A program made the translations under genes and the position numbers. Positions 53,110-61,701 of a stretch of 64,000 nt of DNA are shown here, one piece after another. Location: the NCBI RefSeq assembly GCF_005887095.1, contig NZ_PNCI01000035.1:62001-126000 (forward strand), written 5' to 3'. The notes below the pieces were generated by a model. The model worked only from the letters and a program-made list of their open reading frames with translations. It ran no database searches and was not told the DNA's origin. Numbering within the stretch: the stretch's first letter is position 1; every line of letters begins with the position of its first letter. The stretch is from Pseudoalteromonas rubra (GTDB lineage: Bacteria > Pseudomonadota > Gammaproteobacteria > Enterobacterales > Alteromonadaceae).

Positions 53110-54087
53110 ATGTCTGAGCAAATTTCTCTACAAGCCGATGTGCCAGTGGAACTGGGCGGTAAACGTCTAGACCAGATTTTGGCGCAATTGTTCCCCGATT
53201 TTTCACGTTCCAGAATAAAAACTTGGATCCTTGACGAAAAAGTCACCGTCAACGGTGATGTACTGGCGATCCCTAAGGAAAAGTTGCTGGGTGGTGAAGT
53301 GGTTGCGGTGGAAACGCAAATTGAGGCGGAGCGGGAATACGAAGCGCAGGACATCGCGTTAGATATTGTTTATGAGGATGATGACATCCTGGTGATCAAT
53401 AAGCCAATGGGTCTGGTTGTACATCCCGGAGCTGGCAACCCCAATGGCACCGTGCTGAATGCATTGTTACACCACCACCCTGAAATCATCAATGTCCCAC
53501 GTGCGGGCATAGTGCACCGCCTTGACAAAGACACCACGGGATTGATGGTGGTGGCCAAGACCATAGTTGCGCAAACACATCTAGTGAAAAACCTTCAGGC
53601 ACGTGAAAACTTTACCCGTGAGTATGAAGCCATCTGTAATGGCACCATGACTGCGGGTGGTGTGGTTGAAAAGCCCATTGGTCGCCATGCCACTAAACGT
53701 ACCCACATGGCAATCCATGAAATGGGTAAACCGGCGATTACGCATTACCGGGTTGCGGAAAAATTCCGCGCACACACACGCCTGCGTTTGCGTCTTGAAA
53801 CGGGCCGTACCCACCAGATCCGTGTGCATATGGCTTATCTCAAGCACCCTTTGGTGGGGGATCAGCTTTATGGTGGTCGTCCTTGCCCGCCGCGTAATGC
53901 ATCGCCAGAGTTTCTCGATACCTTGCGTGGCTTTAAGCGTCAGGCACTTCACGCCGTCAAGTTGCGTATAGCACACCCGGTGAGCGGCGAAATCATGACC
54001 TGGGAAGCACCGATCCCGGAAGACATGCAGCAACTGACAGCCGCATTGCGTGAAGACTTTAAGCTTAATCCACAGATAGATTACTAA
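53110..54087 (+). CDS. rluD: 23S rRNA pseudouridine synthase RluD
   Basis: A 325-residue enzyme that makes pseudouridines in helix 69 of 23S rRNA (1911, 1915 and 1917 in E. coli numbering). An N-terminal S4 domain (GGKRLDQILAQLFPDFSRSR) is followed by the catalytic Asp in HRLDKDTTGLMVVAK and GRTHQIRVHMAYLKHPLVGD. It is divergent from bamD with a short shared promoter region and ends one base before pgeF. Confidence 0.96.
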   Translation: MSEQISLQADVPVELGGKRLDQILAQLFPDFSRSRIKTWILDEKVTVNGDVLAIPKEKLLGGEVVAVETQIEAEREYEAQDIALDIVYEDDDILVINKPMGLVVHPGAGNPNGTVLNALLHHHPEIINVPRAGIVHRLDKDTTGLMVVAKTIVAQTHLVKNLQARENFTREYEAICNGTMTAGGVVEKPIGRHATKRTHMAIHEMGKPAITHYRVAEKFRAHTRLRLRLETGRTHQIRVHMAYLKHPLVGDQLYGGRPCPPRNASPEFLDTLRGFKRQALHAVKLRIAHPVSGEIMTWEAPIPEDMQQLTAALREDFKLNPQIDY

Positions 54088-54088
54088 T

Positions 54089-54814
54089 ATGATCTATCCA
54101 GATTGGCCGTTACAGGGGGTCGTTGGCACCCTGTCTACAACAAGACAGGGCGGCGTTTCGGCAGCCCCTTTTGATGGTTTCAATCTGGCCTGTCATGTTG
54201 GAGACAATCCGCAAGCCGTTGCTGACAACAGGGCTCAGTTGCAGGCTCAGGTCCCGGTCCCTATCGTTTGGCTTGAGCAGGTACACGGCAATACCGTGAT
54301 CCTGGCAGAAGATCAGTACGATATCACTCATACGCCTCCGGCCGATGCAATCTTTACCCGCTCTTCTCAATTTGCTTTAGCAATCATGACTGCCGACTGT
54401 TTACCTGTGCTGATTGCCAGTCAAGACGGTCAGGAAATAGCGGCGGTTCATTGTGGCTGGCGGCCATTGGTGGCAGGTATTCTCGCTAAGACCCTGGCGC
54501 ATTTTAAAACGCCTGCAAGTCAATTACATGCCTGGTTAGGTCCTGCAATTGGCCCTCAGGCTTTTGAAGTAGGCAAAGAGGTCGTTGATCAATTTGTCGC
54601 ACTCAGCCGGGTACACAGCCAAGCGTTTGTGCGGCAGGAAAACGGTCAGTATCTGGCTGATATTTACCTTCTTGCCAGACAGCAACTGAGTGAGTTGGGT
54701 GTCACAGCTGTGTCTGAACACGCGCAGTGTACTGTGTCCAACCCTGAGCATTTCTTCTCTTATCGTCGCGATGGCCGCTGCGGTCGAATGGCCAGTTTGA
54801 TTTGGCGCAAATAA
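54089..54814 (+). CDS. pgeF: Peptidoglycan editing factor PgeF (YfiH/LACC1 family)
   Basis: A 241-residue multicopper-oxidase-like LACC1/YfiH protein. E. coli PgeF helps exclude wrong amino acids from peptidoglycan precursors; family members also show purine nucleoside activities. The zinc-site residues lie in LEQVHGNTV, MTADCLPVLIA and AVHCGWRPLVAGI, and SYRRDGRCGRMASLIW closes the protein. It is in a two-gene unit with rluD, the usual order. Confidence 0.93.
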   Translation: MIYPDWPLQGVVGTLSTTRQGGVSAAPFDGFNLACHVGDNPQAVADNRAQLQAQVPVPIVWLEQVHGNTVILAEDQYDITHTPPADAIFTRSSQFALAIMTADCLPVLIASQDGQEIAAVHCGWRPLVAGILAKTLAHFKTPASQLHAWLGPAIGPQAFEVGKEVVDQFVALSRVHSQAFVRQENGQYLADIYLLARQQLSELGVTAVSEHAQCTVSNPEHFFSYRRDGRCGRMASLIWRK

Positions 54815-54838
54815 ATCTCGCTCTTTTGCTTTACACAC

Positions 54839-54866
54839 CTTGATCAAACTCGCTCTGATACCCATT
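54839..54866 (+). promoter_or_regulatory. Sigma-32-like heat-shock promoter of clpB
   Basis: CTTGATC (54839-54845) followed after about 13 bases by TACCCATT (54859-54866) resembles CTTGAAA-N13-CCCCATNT. It lies about 40 bases before the clpB start, where a heat-shock promoter is expected. Confidence 0.55.
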
Positions 54867-54904
54867 TTATAGGTAACTAAGTTATTTATAAGGTTATTTA
54901 GGGT

Positions 54905-57478
54905 ATGCGAATAGATAGGTTTACCAGTAAATTTCAAGCTGCGTTGTCCGATGCGCAGTCACTCGCATTAGGGCGGGATCACCAGTTTATTGAACCTGTG
55001 CATTTAATGTACTCTTTGTTGCAGCAAAGTGGCTCCAGCGTCCGTGCTTTGTTCGCTCAGGCCGGGGTCAGTGCCGATGAGCTGAACACGAAACTCTCTC
55101 AGGCCATAGAAAAGCTGTTCAAGGTTGAAGGGGTCGGCGGTGATGTACAACTGTCAAATAACCTCATCTCACTAATCAATTTATGTGACAAGTATGCTCA
55201 GAAACGCAAAGACAAATACATCTCCAGTGAGCTGTTTGTGTTTGCGGCATGCGAAGATAAAGGCCCGCTGGGCGATATCTTCCGCTCATTAAATATCACT
55301 CAGGACAAAATTGAAAAAGCCATTAAAGCCATTCGCGGTGGCCAAAAGGTGGATGACCCGAATGCTGAAGATACCCGTCAGGCACTGGAGAAATACACGA
55401 TAGATCTGACTGAGCGTGCCGAGCAGGGCAAGCTGGATCCGGTGATTGGTCGTGACGATGAAATTCGCCGAACCGTGCAGGTTTTGCAGCGTCGAACCAA
55501 GAATAACCCGGTGCTGATTGGTGAGCCTGGCGTTGGTAAAACGGCCATTGTAGAGGGCCTGGCACAGCGTATCATCAATGGTGAAGTGCCTGAGGGTCTT
55601 AAAGATAAGCGTGTACTATCGCTTGACCTTGGTGCGCTCGTAGCGGGTGCAAAATATCGCGGAGAATTTGAGGAACGCCTCAAGTCTGTACTGAATGAAT
55701 TGGCTAAAGAAGAAGGCCGGGTGATCCTCTTTATTGATGAGATCCATACCATGGTGGGCGCTGGCAAGACCGATGGCGCCATGGATGCGGGCAACATGCT
55801 CAAGCCGGCGCTGGCACGCGGCGAGTTGCATTGTGTGGGGGCAACAACCCTGGATGAGTATCGCCAGTACATTGAAAAAGACGCTGCGTTAGAGCGACGT
55901 TTTCAGAAAGTCTTTGTGGCAGAGCCGAGTGTCGAAGACACCATTGCGATTTTGCGAGGACTAAAAGAGCGCTATGAATTACATCACTCTGTTGATATTA
56001 CCGATCCGGCCATTGTGGCTGCGGCACACTTGTCACATCGTTATATCAGCGACAGGCAGTTGCCGGATAAGGCCATTGACCTAATTGATGAGGCCGGCTC
56101 GTCCATTCGTTTACAGATAGACTCTAAGCCGGAACAACTGGACAAGCTGGAACGTCGTATCATTCAGCTAAAACTGGAAGATAATGCACTGGCGAAGGAA
56201 AAAGATGAAGCCAGTCAGAAGCGCCGCACTGAAATGCAGACTCTGATCCAGCAGCTGGAAACAGAGTATCGTGAACTCGATGAGGTGTGGAATGCAGAGA
56301 AGGCCTCATTGCAGGGCACACAGGTCATCAAGGCGGAGCTGGAACAGGCCCGTCTGGATCTGGATGTGGCGCGCCGGGCAAGCGACTTGCAGCGTATGTC
56401 AGAGCTGCAATATGGCCGCATCCCGGAGTTGGAGCGCAAACTGGATTTGGCCTCTCAGGCTGAGATGCAGGAAATGAGCTTACTGAAAAACCAGGTTGGT
56501 GAAGATGAAATCGCTGAGATTTTGTCGCGCTGGACAGGTATCCCGGTAGCAAAAATGCTGCAGGGCGAGCGAGACAAACTGTTACAGATGGAAGAAGAGT
56601 TGCACAGAAAGGTCATTGGTCAGGATGAGGCCGTCAGTGCGGTGGCCAATGCCATTCGTCGCTCGCGCGCTGGCCTGGCCGATCCTAACCGGCCGATTGG
56701 CTCATTCTTGTTTTTAGGTCCAACTGGGGTAGGTAAAACCGAGCTGACCAAAGCGCTGGCTGGATTTATGTTTGACACGGAAGATGCCATGGTGCGCATT
56801 GATATGTCGGAGTTTATGGAAAAGCACTCGGTGGCGCGTCTGGTTGGTGCACCCCCAGGGTATGTCGGATATGAAGAGGGCGGCTACCTGACCGAAGCGG
56901 TCCGCCGCCGTCCTTACTCCGTGATTTTGCTCGATGAAGTAGAGAAGGCACACCCGGATGTGTTTAATATTTTACTTCAGGTGCTTGATGATGGCCGTTT
57001 GACCGACGGTCAGGGTCGTACCGTAGACTTTAAAAATGCGGTGATCATTATGACCTCGAATCTGGGCTCAGATGTTATTCAGGAGCAGGCAGGCAGCAAT
57101 GATTATGCTGTCCTGAAGCAACGTGTCATGGATGTATTGGTGACGCAATTCAGACCTGAGTTTATCAACCGTATCGACGAAACGGTTGTCTTCCATCCGC
57201 TGATCAATGAGCACATTAAGCAAATTGCGGGCATTCAGCTGTCTAAGCTGCGCCAGCGTTTGCATGACAAAGGATTTGGCTTTGAACTTACTGAAAGAGC
57301 GCTGGATAAGATTGCGGCCAGTGGTTTCGATCCTGTCTATGGTGCGCGACCACTCAAACGTGCTGTCCAGCACCATATTGAGAACCCGCTGGCACAGCAG
57401 CTGCTGCAAGGGGATTTTGATGTTGGGGACGTGATTAAGGTGGATGTGGCTGAGGACGACATCGTTTTCACGCGTTAG
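54905..57478 (+). CDS. clpB: ATP-dependent disaggregase ClpB
   Basis: An 857-residue Hsp100 disaggregase that works with DnaK/DnaJ/GrpE to rescue aggregates. Order: N-terminal Clp_N domain, AAA-1 with Walker A GEPGVGKTAIVEG and Walker B VILFIDEIHTMVGAG, the coiled-coil M-domain (about 400-525), AAA-2 with GPTGVGKTELTKAL and VILLDEVEKAHPDVFN, and a small C-terminal domain. The pore Tyr loop KYRGEFEERL is conserved. Length equals E. coli ClpB. It has its own sigma-32-like promoter after pgeF. Confidence 0.97.
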   Translation: MRIDRFTSKFQAALSDAQSLALGRDHQFIEPVHLMYSLLQQSGSSVRALFAQAGVSADELNTKLSQAIEKLFKVEGVGGDVQLSNNLISLINLCDKYAQKRKDKYISSELFVFAACEDKGPLGDIFRSLNITQDKIEKAIKAIRGGQKVDDPNAEDTRQALEKYTIDLTERAEQGKLDPVIGRDDEIRRTVQVLQRRTKNNPVLIGEPGVGKTAIVEGLAQRIINGEVPEGLKDKRVLSLDLGALVAGAKYRGEFEERLKSVLNELAKEEGRVILFIDEIHTMVGAGKTDGAMDAGNMLKPALARGELHCVGATTLDEYRQYIEKDAALERRFQKVFVAEPSVEDTIAILRGLKERYELHHSVDITDPAIVAAAHLSHRYISDRQLPDKAIDLIDEAGSSIRLQIDSKPEQLDKLERRIIQLKLEDNALAKEKDEASQKRRTEMQTLIQQLETEYRELDEVWNAEKASLQGTQVIKAELEQARLDLDVARRASDLQRMSELQYGRIPELERKLDLASQAEMQEMSLLKNQVGEDEIAEILSRWTGIPVAKMLQGERDKLLQMEEELHRKVIGQDEAVSAVANAIRRSRAGLADPNRPIGSFLFLGPTGVGKTELTKALAGFMFDTEDAMVRIDMSEFMEKHSVARLVGAPPGYVGYEEGGYLTEAVRRRPYSVILLDEVEKAHPDVFNILLQVLDDGRLTDGQGRTVDFKNAVIIMTSNLGSDVIQEQAGSNDYAVLKQRVMDVLVTQFRPEFINRIDETVVFHPLINEHIKQIAGIQLSKLRQRLHDKGFGFELTERALDKIAASGFDPVYGARPLKRAVQHHIENPLAQQLLQGDFDVGDVIKVDVAEDDIVFTR

Positions 57479-57489
57479 CTTCCCCATCG

Positions 57490-57510
57490 CGGGCGGTAAT
57501 ATGCCGCCCG
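57490..57510 (+). terminator. Hairpin after clpB
   Basis: CGGGCGG (57490-57496) pairs with CCGCCCG (57504-57510). It lies 12 bases after the stop but has no good T-run, so termination efficiency is doubtful. Confidence 0.5.
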
Positions 57511-57596
57511 GACCTATTTAAATTCAATGTGCTGAGGTTGGGGGTTTTGTTGTGATATGTTAAAGTTCCTTATCGCCACATAAACACGCATCTTCC

Positions 57597-58532
57597 ATGG
57601 AAAAGCTCTTTCGCCAGTATGGCATTTTTCGATTTGGTGGCAGCACTGAACTGTGTGCTCAGGACTTGCCACTGACATCACCTAGCGATCAGCAGGTGCT
57701 GATCAAAGTTATTTCAACGTCAGTCAATCCCATCGATATTAAAACACGCAGCGGCCTTGGCTATGTCGCTCAAGGTAAAGCGCCCGATGCGTTTTTACCT
57801 CTGGGCTATGACGTATTGGGCGAAGTCGTACAAACCGGTAACCATGTTACCGGGTTTGAACCGGGAGATAAGGTGATTGGCATGGCTGGCTTTGCCAGTC
57901 ACCCCGGGAGTTATGCCAGCCATGTTTATGGCAACGCTGATGAATTTATTAAAGTCGAGCAGAATGCAGAAGCCTGTTTGGCCGGTCTGTGTCTGGCAGG
58001 GTTGACTGCATGGCAGGCGCTGGCCGATTTTGACCCTGAGCACGCGCCCGTGTATGTCAATGCAGCAACCGGAGGGGTTGGTCACTTGTTACTGCAAATC
58101 GCCAGGTTACGTGGTTTTGATGTGATCCCTGTCAGTCGGCGCACTGAGCATCAGGTATTCAGCACATTGGACTTTGAGGCCATCACATTGGACGCGTATT
58201 TGTCACAGCCTCGTAAGGGCCTCTTGATTGATTTAGTCGGAGGAAAGCTTGGGCAAAGTATGACGCAAAACCTGCTTGCTGGCTCTGAGATTGTCACTGT
58301 TCCCACGGTAACAAAAGATCAGGTATTAGCAGTTGCTCACCAACAAGGTGTGACGGGACGTGGACTATTGGTTGAAGCAAACCAGGCACATTTGGCATGT
58401 TTGTATGAAGCCGTATGTGCAGGCCAATTGCAGGTATTGGTTGATCAGCAATTTAAATTAAGCGACATTCAGCGGGCGCACGAGTATGTTGAACAAGGTG
58501 CGCATTTTGGCAAAGTGATCATTACCGCTTGA
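57597..58532 (+). CDS. Zinc-free MDR-family (quinone-oxidoreductase-like) reductase
   Basis: A 311-residue medium-chain dehydrogenase/reductase. The N-terminal GroES-like fold has VNPIDIKTRSGLG and PLGYDVLGEVVQTG; the Rossmann part has AATGGVGHLLLQIARLRG, a variant of the AxxGGVG motif. Zinc-binding Cys and His residues of alcohol dehydrogenases are absent. The C-terminal tail (QFKLSDIQRAHEYVEQGAHFGKVII) is typical of QOR-like NADPH reductases. Substrate unknown. It stands between clpB and gshA with no obvious functional link. Confidence 0.88.
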   Translation: MEKLFRQYGIFRFGGSTELCAQDLPLTSPSDQQVLIKVISTSVNPIDIKTRSGLGYVAQGKAPDAFLPLGYDVLGEVVQTGNHVTGFEPGDKVIGMAGFASHPGSYASHVYGNADEFIKVEQNAEACLAGLCLAGLTAWQALADFDPEHAPVYVNAATGGVGHLLLQIARLRGFDVIPVSRRTEHQVFSTLDFEAITLDAYLSQPRKGLLIDLVGGKLGQSMTQNLLAGSEIVTVPTVTKDQVLAVAHQQGVTGRGLLVEANQAHLACLYEAVCAGQLQVLVDQQFKLSDIQRAHEYVEQGAHFGKVIITA

Positions 58533-58603
58533 GTATTCGTAATTTGCCCCAATTGACAGTAGCATTGTGTATTACTGAGCACCGGGCCTCGAGGTATTAG
58601 TTT

Positions 58604-60181
58604 TTGAAACAGTTAAATTTACAAGGCAAGTTAGAAGCGCTTGCAACATCGGCACATCGTAGCGCCTTGCGTGGTATTAAACGCGGGATTGAACGAGAAG
58701 CGCTGAGAATTAAGTCATCCGGAGAGATAGCAAAAACCCCTCATCCTCAAGGGGCTGGTCATGCGTTGACACATGGTGCAATCACAACTGATTTCTCCGA
58801 ATCTCTCCTGGAGTTTATTACCCCAGTCAGCGAATCACCTGAGGAAACGCTCTCTCAGCTGAGGGACCTACAAAAATATACCCTGAGCCATATGGGCGAT
58901 GAACTATTGTGGCCAATGAGTATGCCGTGTTTTATTCAACATGAAGACGACATTACGCTGGCGCAGTTTGGTCAGTCAAATATTGGCCAAATGAAAACCT
59001 TATATCGGGAAGGCTTAAAAAACCGCTATGGCAGTATGATGCAGGCCATTGCGGGGGTACACTTTAACATTTCCTTCCCTGATTCTTTATGGCAGAGCCT
59101 GCAGGCACTGACTGAGAATACACAACCTTCACAAGCCTTTATTTCGGACCAGTATTTGGGTCTCATCAGAAACTTTAAACGTGAATTGTGGCTGATCAGT
59201 TACCTGTTTGGCGCTTCTCCTGCTCTGTGTCATTCTTTTTTGCAAGGCAAGAGCAGTGAATTACCGTTCAAACAGCTGGGACAGGGGACACTCTACCTGG
59301 AGTATGGCACCGCATTACGACTGGGAGATCTGGGTTATACCAACAGTGCTCAGTCATCACTGCGTGTCACGTACAACAGCCTGGACGAGTATGTCGCGGG
59401 GCTGCAAAAGGCTATTCGTAGTCAATCTGATCTGTATCAACATATTCCGGACTATCAGCACGATGTGCCAAAACAGCTCAATAAGAACATTCTGCAGATA
59501 GAAAACGAATTCTATTCGCCTATCCGGCCTAAGCGAAATGGTCGCTCGGGAGAAACCCCAACTCAGGCCCTAAGCCGAGGTGGCATCGAATATGTTGAGA
59601 TCCGGGCTCTTGATGTTAATCCATTCAGTGAGACAGGGATTGATCTTGAACAAATCCTGTTCTTGGATGTATTCCTTACTTACTGCTTATTGAAAGAGTC
59701 TCCAGCGCTAAGCTGGGAAGAGCAAAAAGTCTGCGACCTAAATTTACAACAAGTCATCAACGAGGGGCGCAATCCTGATGTGACTCTGCAACGAGAAACA
59801 GAAGCTTGCTCTTTACAACATTGGGGCCAGGACATTTTTGAGCAATTGCATCACGTTGCAGCTGTACTGGATGAAGCGTATGGTGCTGAGCGCTATATGC
59901 CTGTGATAACTAAGCTCAGTGAGTGGGTAAGTCGGCCTGAATTAACTATATCCGGACGTATTATTGAACAACTAACCATCAAGGCCCAGGACAGCGGTAA
60001 ACTGGCTTTGTCGCTGGCACAGCAGTACAAGCAGCATCATGTGTCAGATGACTATCATGTATTTCAGCAAGCCGATCTGGACACCATGAGTGAGCGGTCA
60101 TTTTCGGACGAACAAGACGTGGTTGCTAAAGACAGTGCTACGTTTAACGAGTTTTTGCGGGACTACTTTTCTCGGGCATAA
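58604..60181 (+). CDS. gshA: Glutamate-cysteine ligase
   Basis: A 525-residue proteobacterial-type enzyme that catalyses the first step of glutathione synthesis. Family blocks are ALRGIKRGIEREALRIKSSG, FSESLLEFITP, and YVEIRALDVNPFSETGID. Start at TTG 58604 with GAGG at 58591. E. coli gshA also starts at TTG, so the weak start may be part of its control. Length fits the family (518). The enzyme supplies glutathione for grxA-type systems elsewhere in the window. Confidence 0.96.
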   Translation: MKQLNLQGKLEALATSAHRSALRGIKRGIEREALRIKSSGEIAKTPHPQGAGHALTHGAITTDFSESLLEFITPVSESPEETLSQLRDLQKYTLSHMGDELLWPMSMPCFIQHEDDITLAQFGQSNIGQMKTLYREGLKNRYGSMMQAIAGVHFNISFPDSLWQSLQALTENTQPSQAFISDQYLGLIRNFKRELWLISYLFGASPALCHSFLQGKSSELPFKQLGQGTLYLEYGTALRLGDLGYTNSAQSSLRVTYNSLDEYVAGLQKAIRSQSDLYQHIPDYQHDVPKQLNKNILQIENEFYSPIRPKRNGRSGETPTQALSRGGIEYVEIRALDVNPFSETGIDLEQILFLDVFLTYCLLKESPALSWEEQKVCDLNLQQVINEGRNPDVTLQRETEACSLQHWGQDIFEQLHHVAAVLDEAYGAERYMPVITKLSEWVSRPELTISGRIIEQLTIKAQDSGKLALSLAQQYKQHHVSDDYHVFQQADLDTMSERSFSDEQDVVAKDSATFNEFLRDYFSRA

Positions 60182-60186
60182 AAAAA

Positions 60187-60206
60187 GCGCAGCCAGTTGG
60201 CTGCGC
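60187..60206. terminator. Hairpin after gshA, with T-run on the minus strand only
   Basis: GCGCAGCC (60187-60194) pairs with GGCTGCGC (60199-60206), a perfect eight-base-pair stem starting six bases after the gshA stop. On the plus strand it is preceded by a run of A and followed by AAAT, so the U-run appears only on minus-strand transcripts. Confidence 0.6.
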
Positions 60207-60298
60207 AAATAAATATCAGGGATGAAACAATGCTAAACTGCTGCATTCAGAGAGTAAGACCGGCACAATTTAGAAAAGTTCAACGAGTTCATAAAAAA

Positions 60299-60907
60299 AT
60301 GAGAAAAAAAATAATTTTATTACCTTTGTTGGCTGCATTGACTGGCTGTGCTACTGCACCTCCGAAGCAACCTAATGATATTTGTAAGATTTTTGAAGAA
60401 AAAGACGATTGGTATTTTGATGCAAAAGATGCTCAAGAAAAGTGGGGTTCACCTAAGCACGTATTAATGAGCATGATGTATCAGGAAAGTTCGTTCAGGC
60501 ATGATGCCGCGCCTCCCATGGAGTACTTTTTATGGGTCATCCCCATTGGTCGTGCCAGCAGTGCCTATGGCTACTCACAGGCAAAAACACCAACGTGGAG
60601 CGATTACATCCGCGAAACGGGTAACTCTGGTGCAGACAGAGATGATTTCGAAGATGCCATAGATTTTATGGGGTGGTTTGTCTACAAGACCCATAAAATT
60701 AACGGTGTCTCCAAATGGGATGCCTATGCACAATACCTCAACTATCACGAAGGTTGGGGTGGCTATCGGCGGGGTACCTATAAGAAGAAGCAGTGGCTGA
60801 TGAAAGTGGCCAATAAAGTGAAGCATCGCGCCTCGCGTTATGGTGCTCAGCTTAAGCGATGTGAGGCCGATCTGGATAAGAACTGGTTTGAGCGATTATT
60901 CTCCTAA
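60299..60907 (+). CDS. Lipoprotein with SLT (lytic transglycosylase)-like domain
   Basis: A 202-residue predicted lipoprotein. Start at the ATG at 60299 (MRKKIILLPLLAALTGCATA) because the lipobox LTGC follows at once; the earlier in-frame region is not signal-like. The mature domain resembles goose-lysozyme/SLT enzymes: catalytic-Glu-like MMYQESSFRHD, then SAYGYSQAKTPTW and AQYLNYHEGWGGYRRG, parallel to the ES, GxxQ and AYN motifs. It probably cleaves or binds peptidoglycan at the outer membrane. Two Cys near the ends (DICKIF, KRCEADL) may pair. No E. coli gene of this exact type is recognised. Confidence 0.82.
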   Translation: MRKKIILLPLLAALTGCATAPPKQPNDICKIFEEKDDWYFDAKDAQEKWGSPKHVLMSMMYQESSFRHDAAPPMEYFLWVIPIGRASSAYGYSQAKTPTWSDYIRETGNSGADRDDFEDAIDFMGWFVYKTHKINGVSKWDAYAQYLNYHEGWGGYRRGTYKKKQWLMKVANKVKHRASRYGAQLKRCEADLDKNWFERLFS

Positions 60908-60934
60908 CGTTACGCTATTTAAGCCCCTTCCTTA

Positions 60935-60966
60935 AAAATGTGCAGCAGATAACTCACCTGCTGCAC
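60935..60966 (-). terminator. Rho-independent terminator of the peptide pair
   Basis: On the minus strand GTGCAGCAG and CTGCTGCAC (60940-60966) form a nine-base-pair stem followed by ATTTTT (to 60935), downstream of the second peptide gene. Confidence 0.8.
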
Positions 60967-61028
60967 CGTGCTCAATGTTTAGCAATAGCATTGGGCACAA
61001 TTGCAATACCTGTTATTTCCCTGTCGAA

Positions 61029-61277
61029 TCAGCAGGTGGTGTTGCGTGAGAATCGACAATCCCAGGTGTCACACTCATTATGAATAGAGGGCAGGCAGTT
61101 GTAGGATTGGGCGCAGTTCAGTGTTGTACAGGTGTAGCTGGTACGTGTATCCCAGTCACTTGGACAATTTGAAGTGGGTGGTACACCGCCTGCGATTTTA
61201 CCAGTCATTTTGACTGGTAATACTGAGTTGTCGGCTGAGAGTGTTTTTACTTTTTTCTTATTGAGCTTAAGTTTCAT
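61029..61277 (-). CDS. Double-glycine-leader Cys-rich peptide precursor, copy B
   Basis: An 82-residue peptide, start at ATG 61277 with AAAGGAA upstream. A longer in-frame version that begins inside copy A is rejected. The leader (residues 1-31) starts MKLKLNKKKVKTLS and ends MTGKIAGG, a double-glycine processing site. The 51-residue core has seven Cys with spacings 11-4-5-7-4-7 and conserved blocks CPSDWD and TWDCRFSRN. This is the layout of ribosomally made peptides exported by peptidase-containing ABC transporters, some of which become lanthipeptides. Modification, if any, cannot be told. It lies 19 bases after copy A on the same strand. No maturase or transporter is in the window. Confidence 0.75.
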   Translation of the reverse strand: MKLKLNKKKVKTLSADNSVLPVKMTGKIAGGVPPTSNCPSDWDTRTSYTCTTLNCAQSYNCLPSIHNECDTWDCRFSRNTTC

Positions 61278-61296
61278 AGTAATTCCTTTATTGATA

Positions 61297-61545
61297 TTAG
61301 CATCCGTTTTTGGAGAAACGGCAATCCCAAGACACAGGGCAATCACCGACAACAGTGTGCGGTGGTGGACAAGTGTAGGTTTCGCATTTAGTTGATATAC
61401 AGCCGCCGCTGGTCCAGCGATCCCAGTCACTTGGACATTCTAGTGTCACTAAACCTCCGGCAACCTGAGGTGTCATTTTCCCGGGTAGCACTGCGCTGTC
61501 AGTAGACAAGGCTTTCACGTTTTTCTTGTTCAATTTTAACTTCAT
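61297..61545 (-). CDS. Double-glycine-leader Cys-rich peptide precursor, copy A
   Basis: An 82-residue peptide with AAGGAAA before ATG 61545. The leader starts MKLKLNKKNVKALS and ends MTPQVAGG; it is identical to copy B at 22 of 31 positions. The core has seven Cys (spacings 11-4-4-9-5-6) and the same CPSDWD and SWDCRFSKN blocks, while the middle differs. Equal length and shared ends show a tandem duplication with a diversified centre, the pattern of paired bacteriocin or toxin peptides. The strongly cationic leader (KLKLNKK) resembles leaders annotated as class I lanthipeptide or GG-type precursors. Activity and target are unknown. Confidence 0.78.
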   Translation of the reverse strand: MKLKLNKKNVKALSTDSAVLPGKMTPQVAGGLVTLECPSDWDRWTSGGCISTKCETYTCPPPHTVVGDCPVSWDCRFSKNGC

Positions 61546-61675
61546 TTGTATTTCCTTGTTTATTTGAATATGCCCAAAAGGTGGGCTGAATCAGTTAACA
61601 ATAATGAAACCAACTTGTACAGAATGTGGTCAGAATTTTAAGGGGGAATTGGTGAGTTTTTTGTAACTAAAAATA

Positions 61676-61700
61676 AAAAGCCGCGGTACGCGGCTTTTTT
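61676..61700. terminator. Bidirectional terminator beside corB
   Basis: AGCCGCG and CGCGGCT flanked by AAAAA and TTTTTT lie immediately after the corB stop on the minus strand. Both strands have a U-run. Confidence 0.9.
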
Positions 61701-61701
61701 A

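Noticed and set aside
61278..61430. In-frame extension of peptide copy B into copy A
   Set aside because: It reads the 3' end of copy A in another frame. The ATG at 61277 has its own ribosome site and matches copy A.
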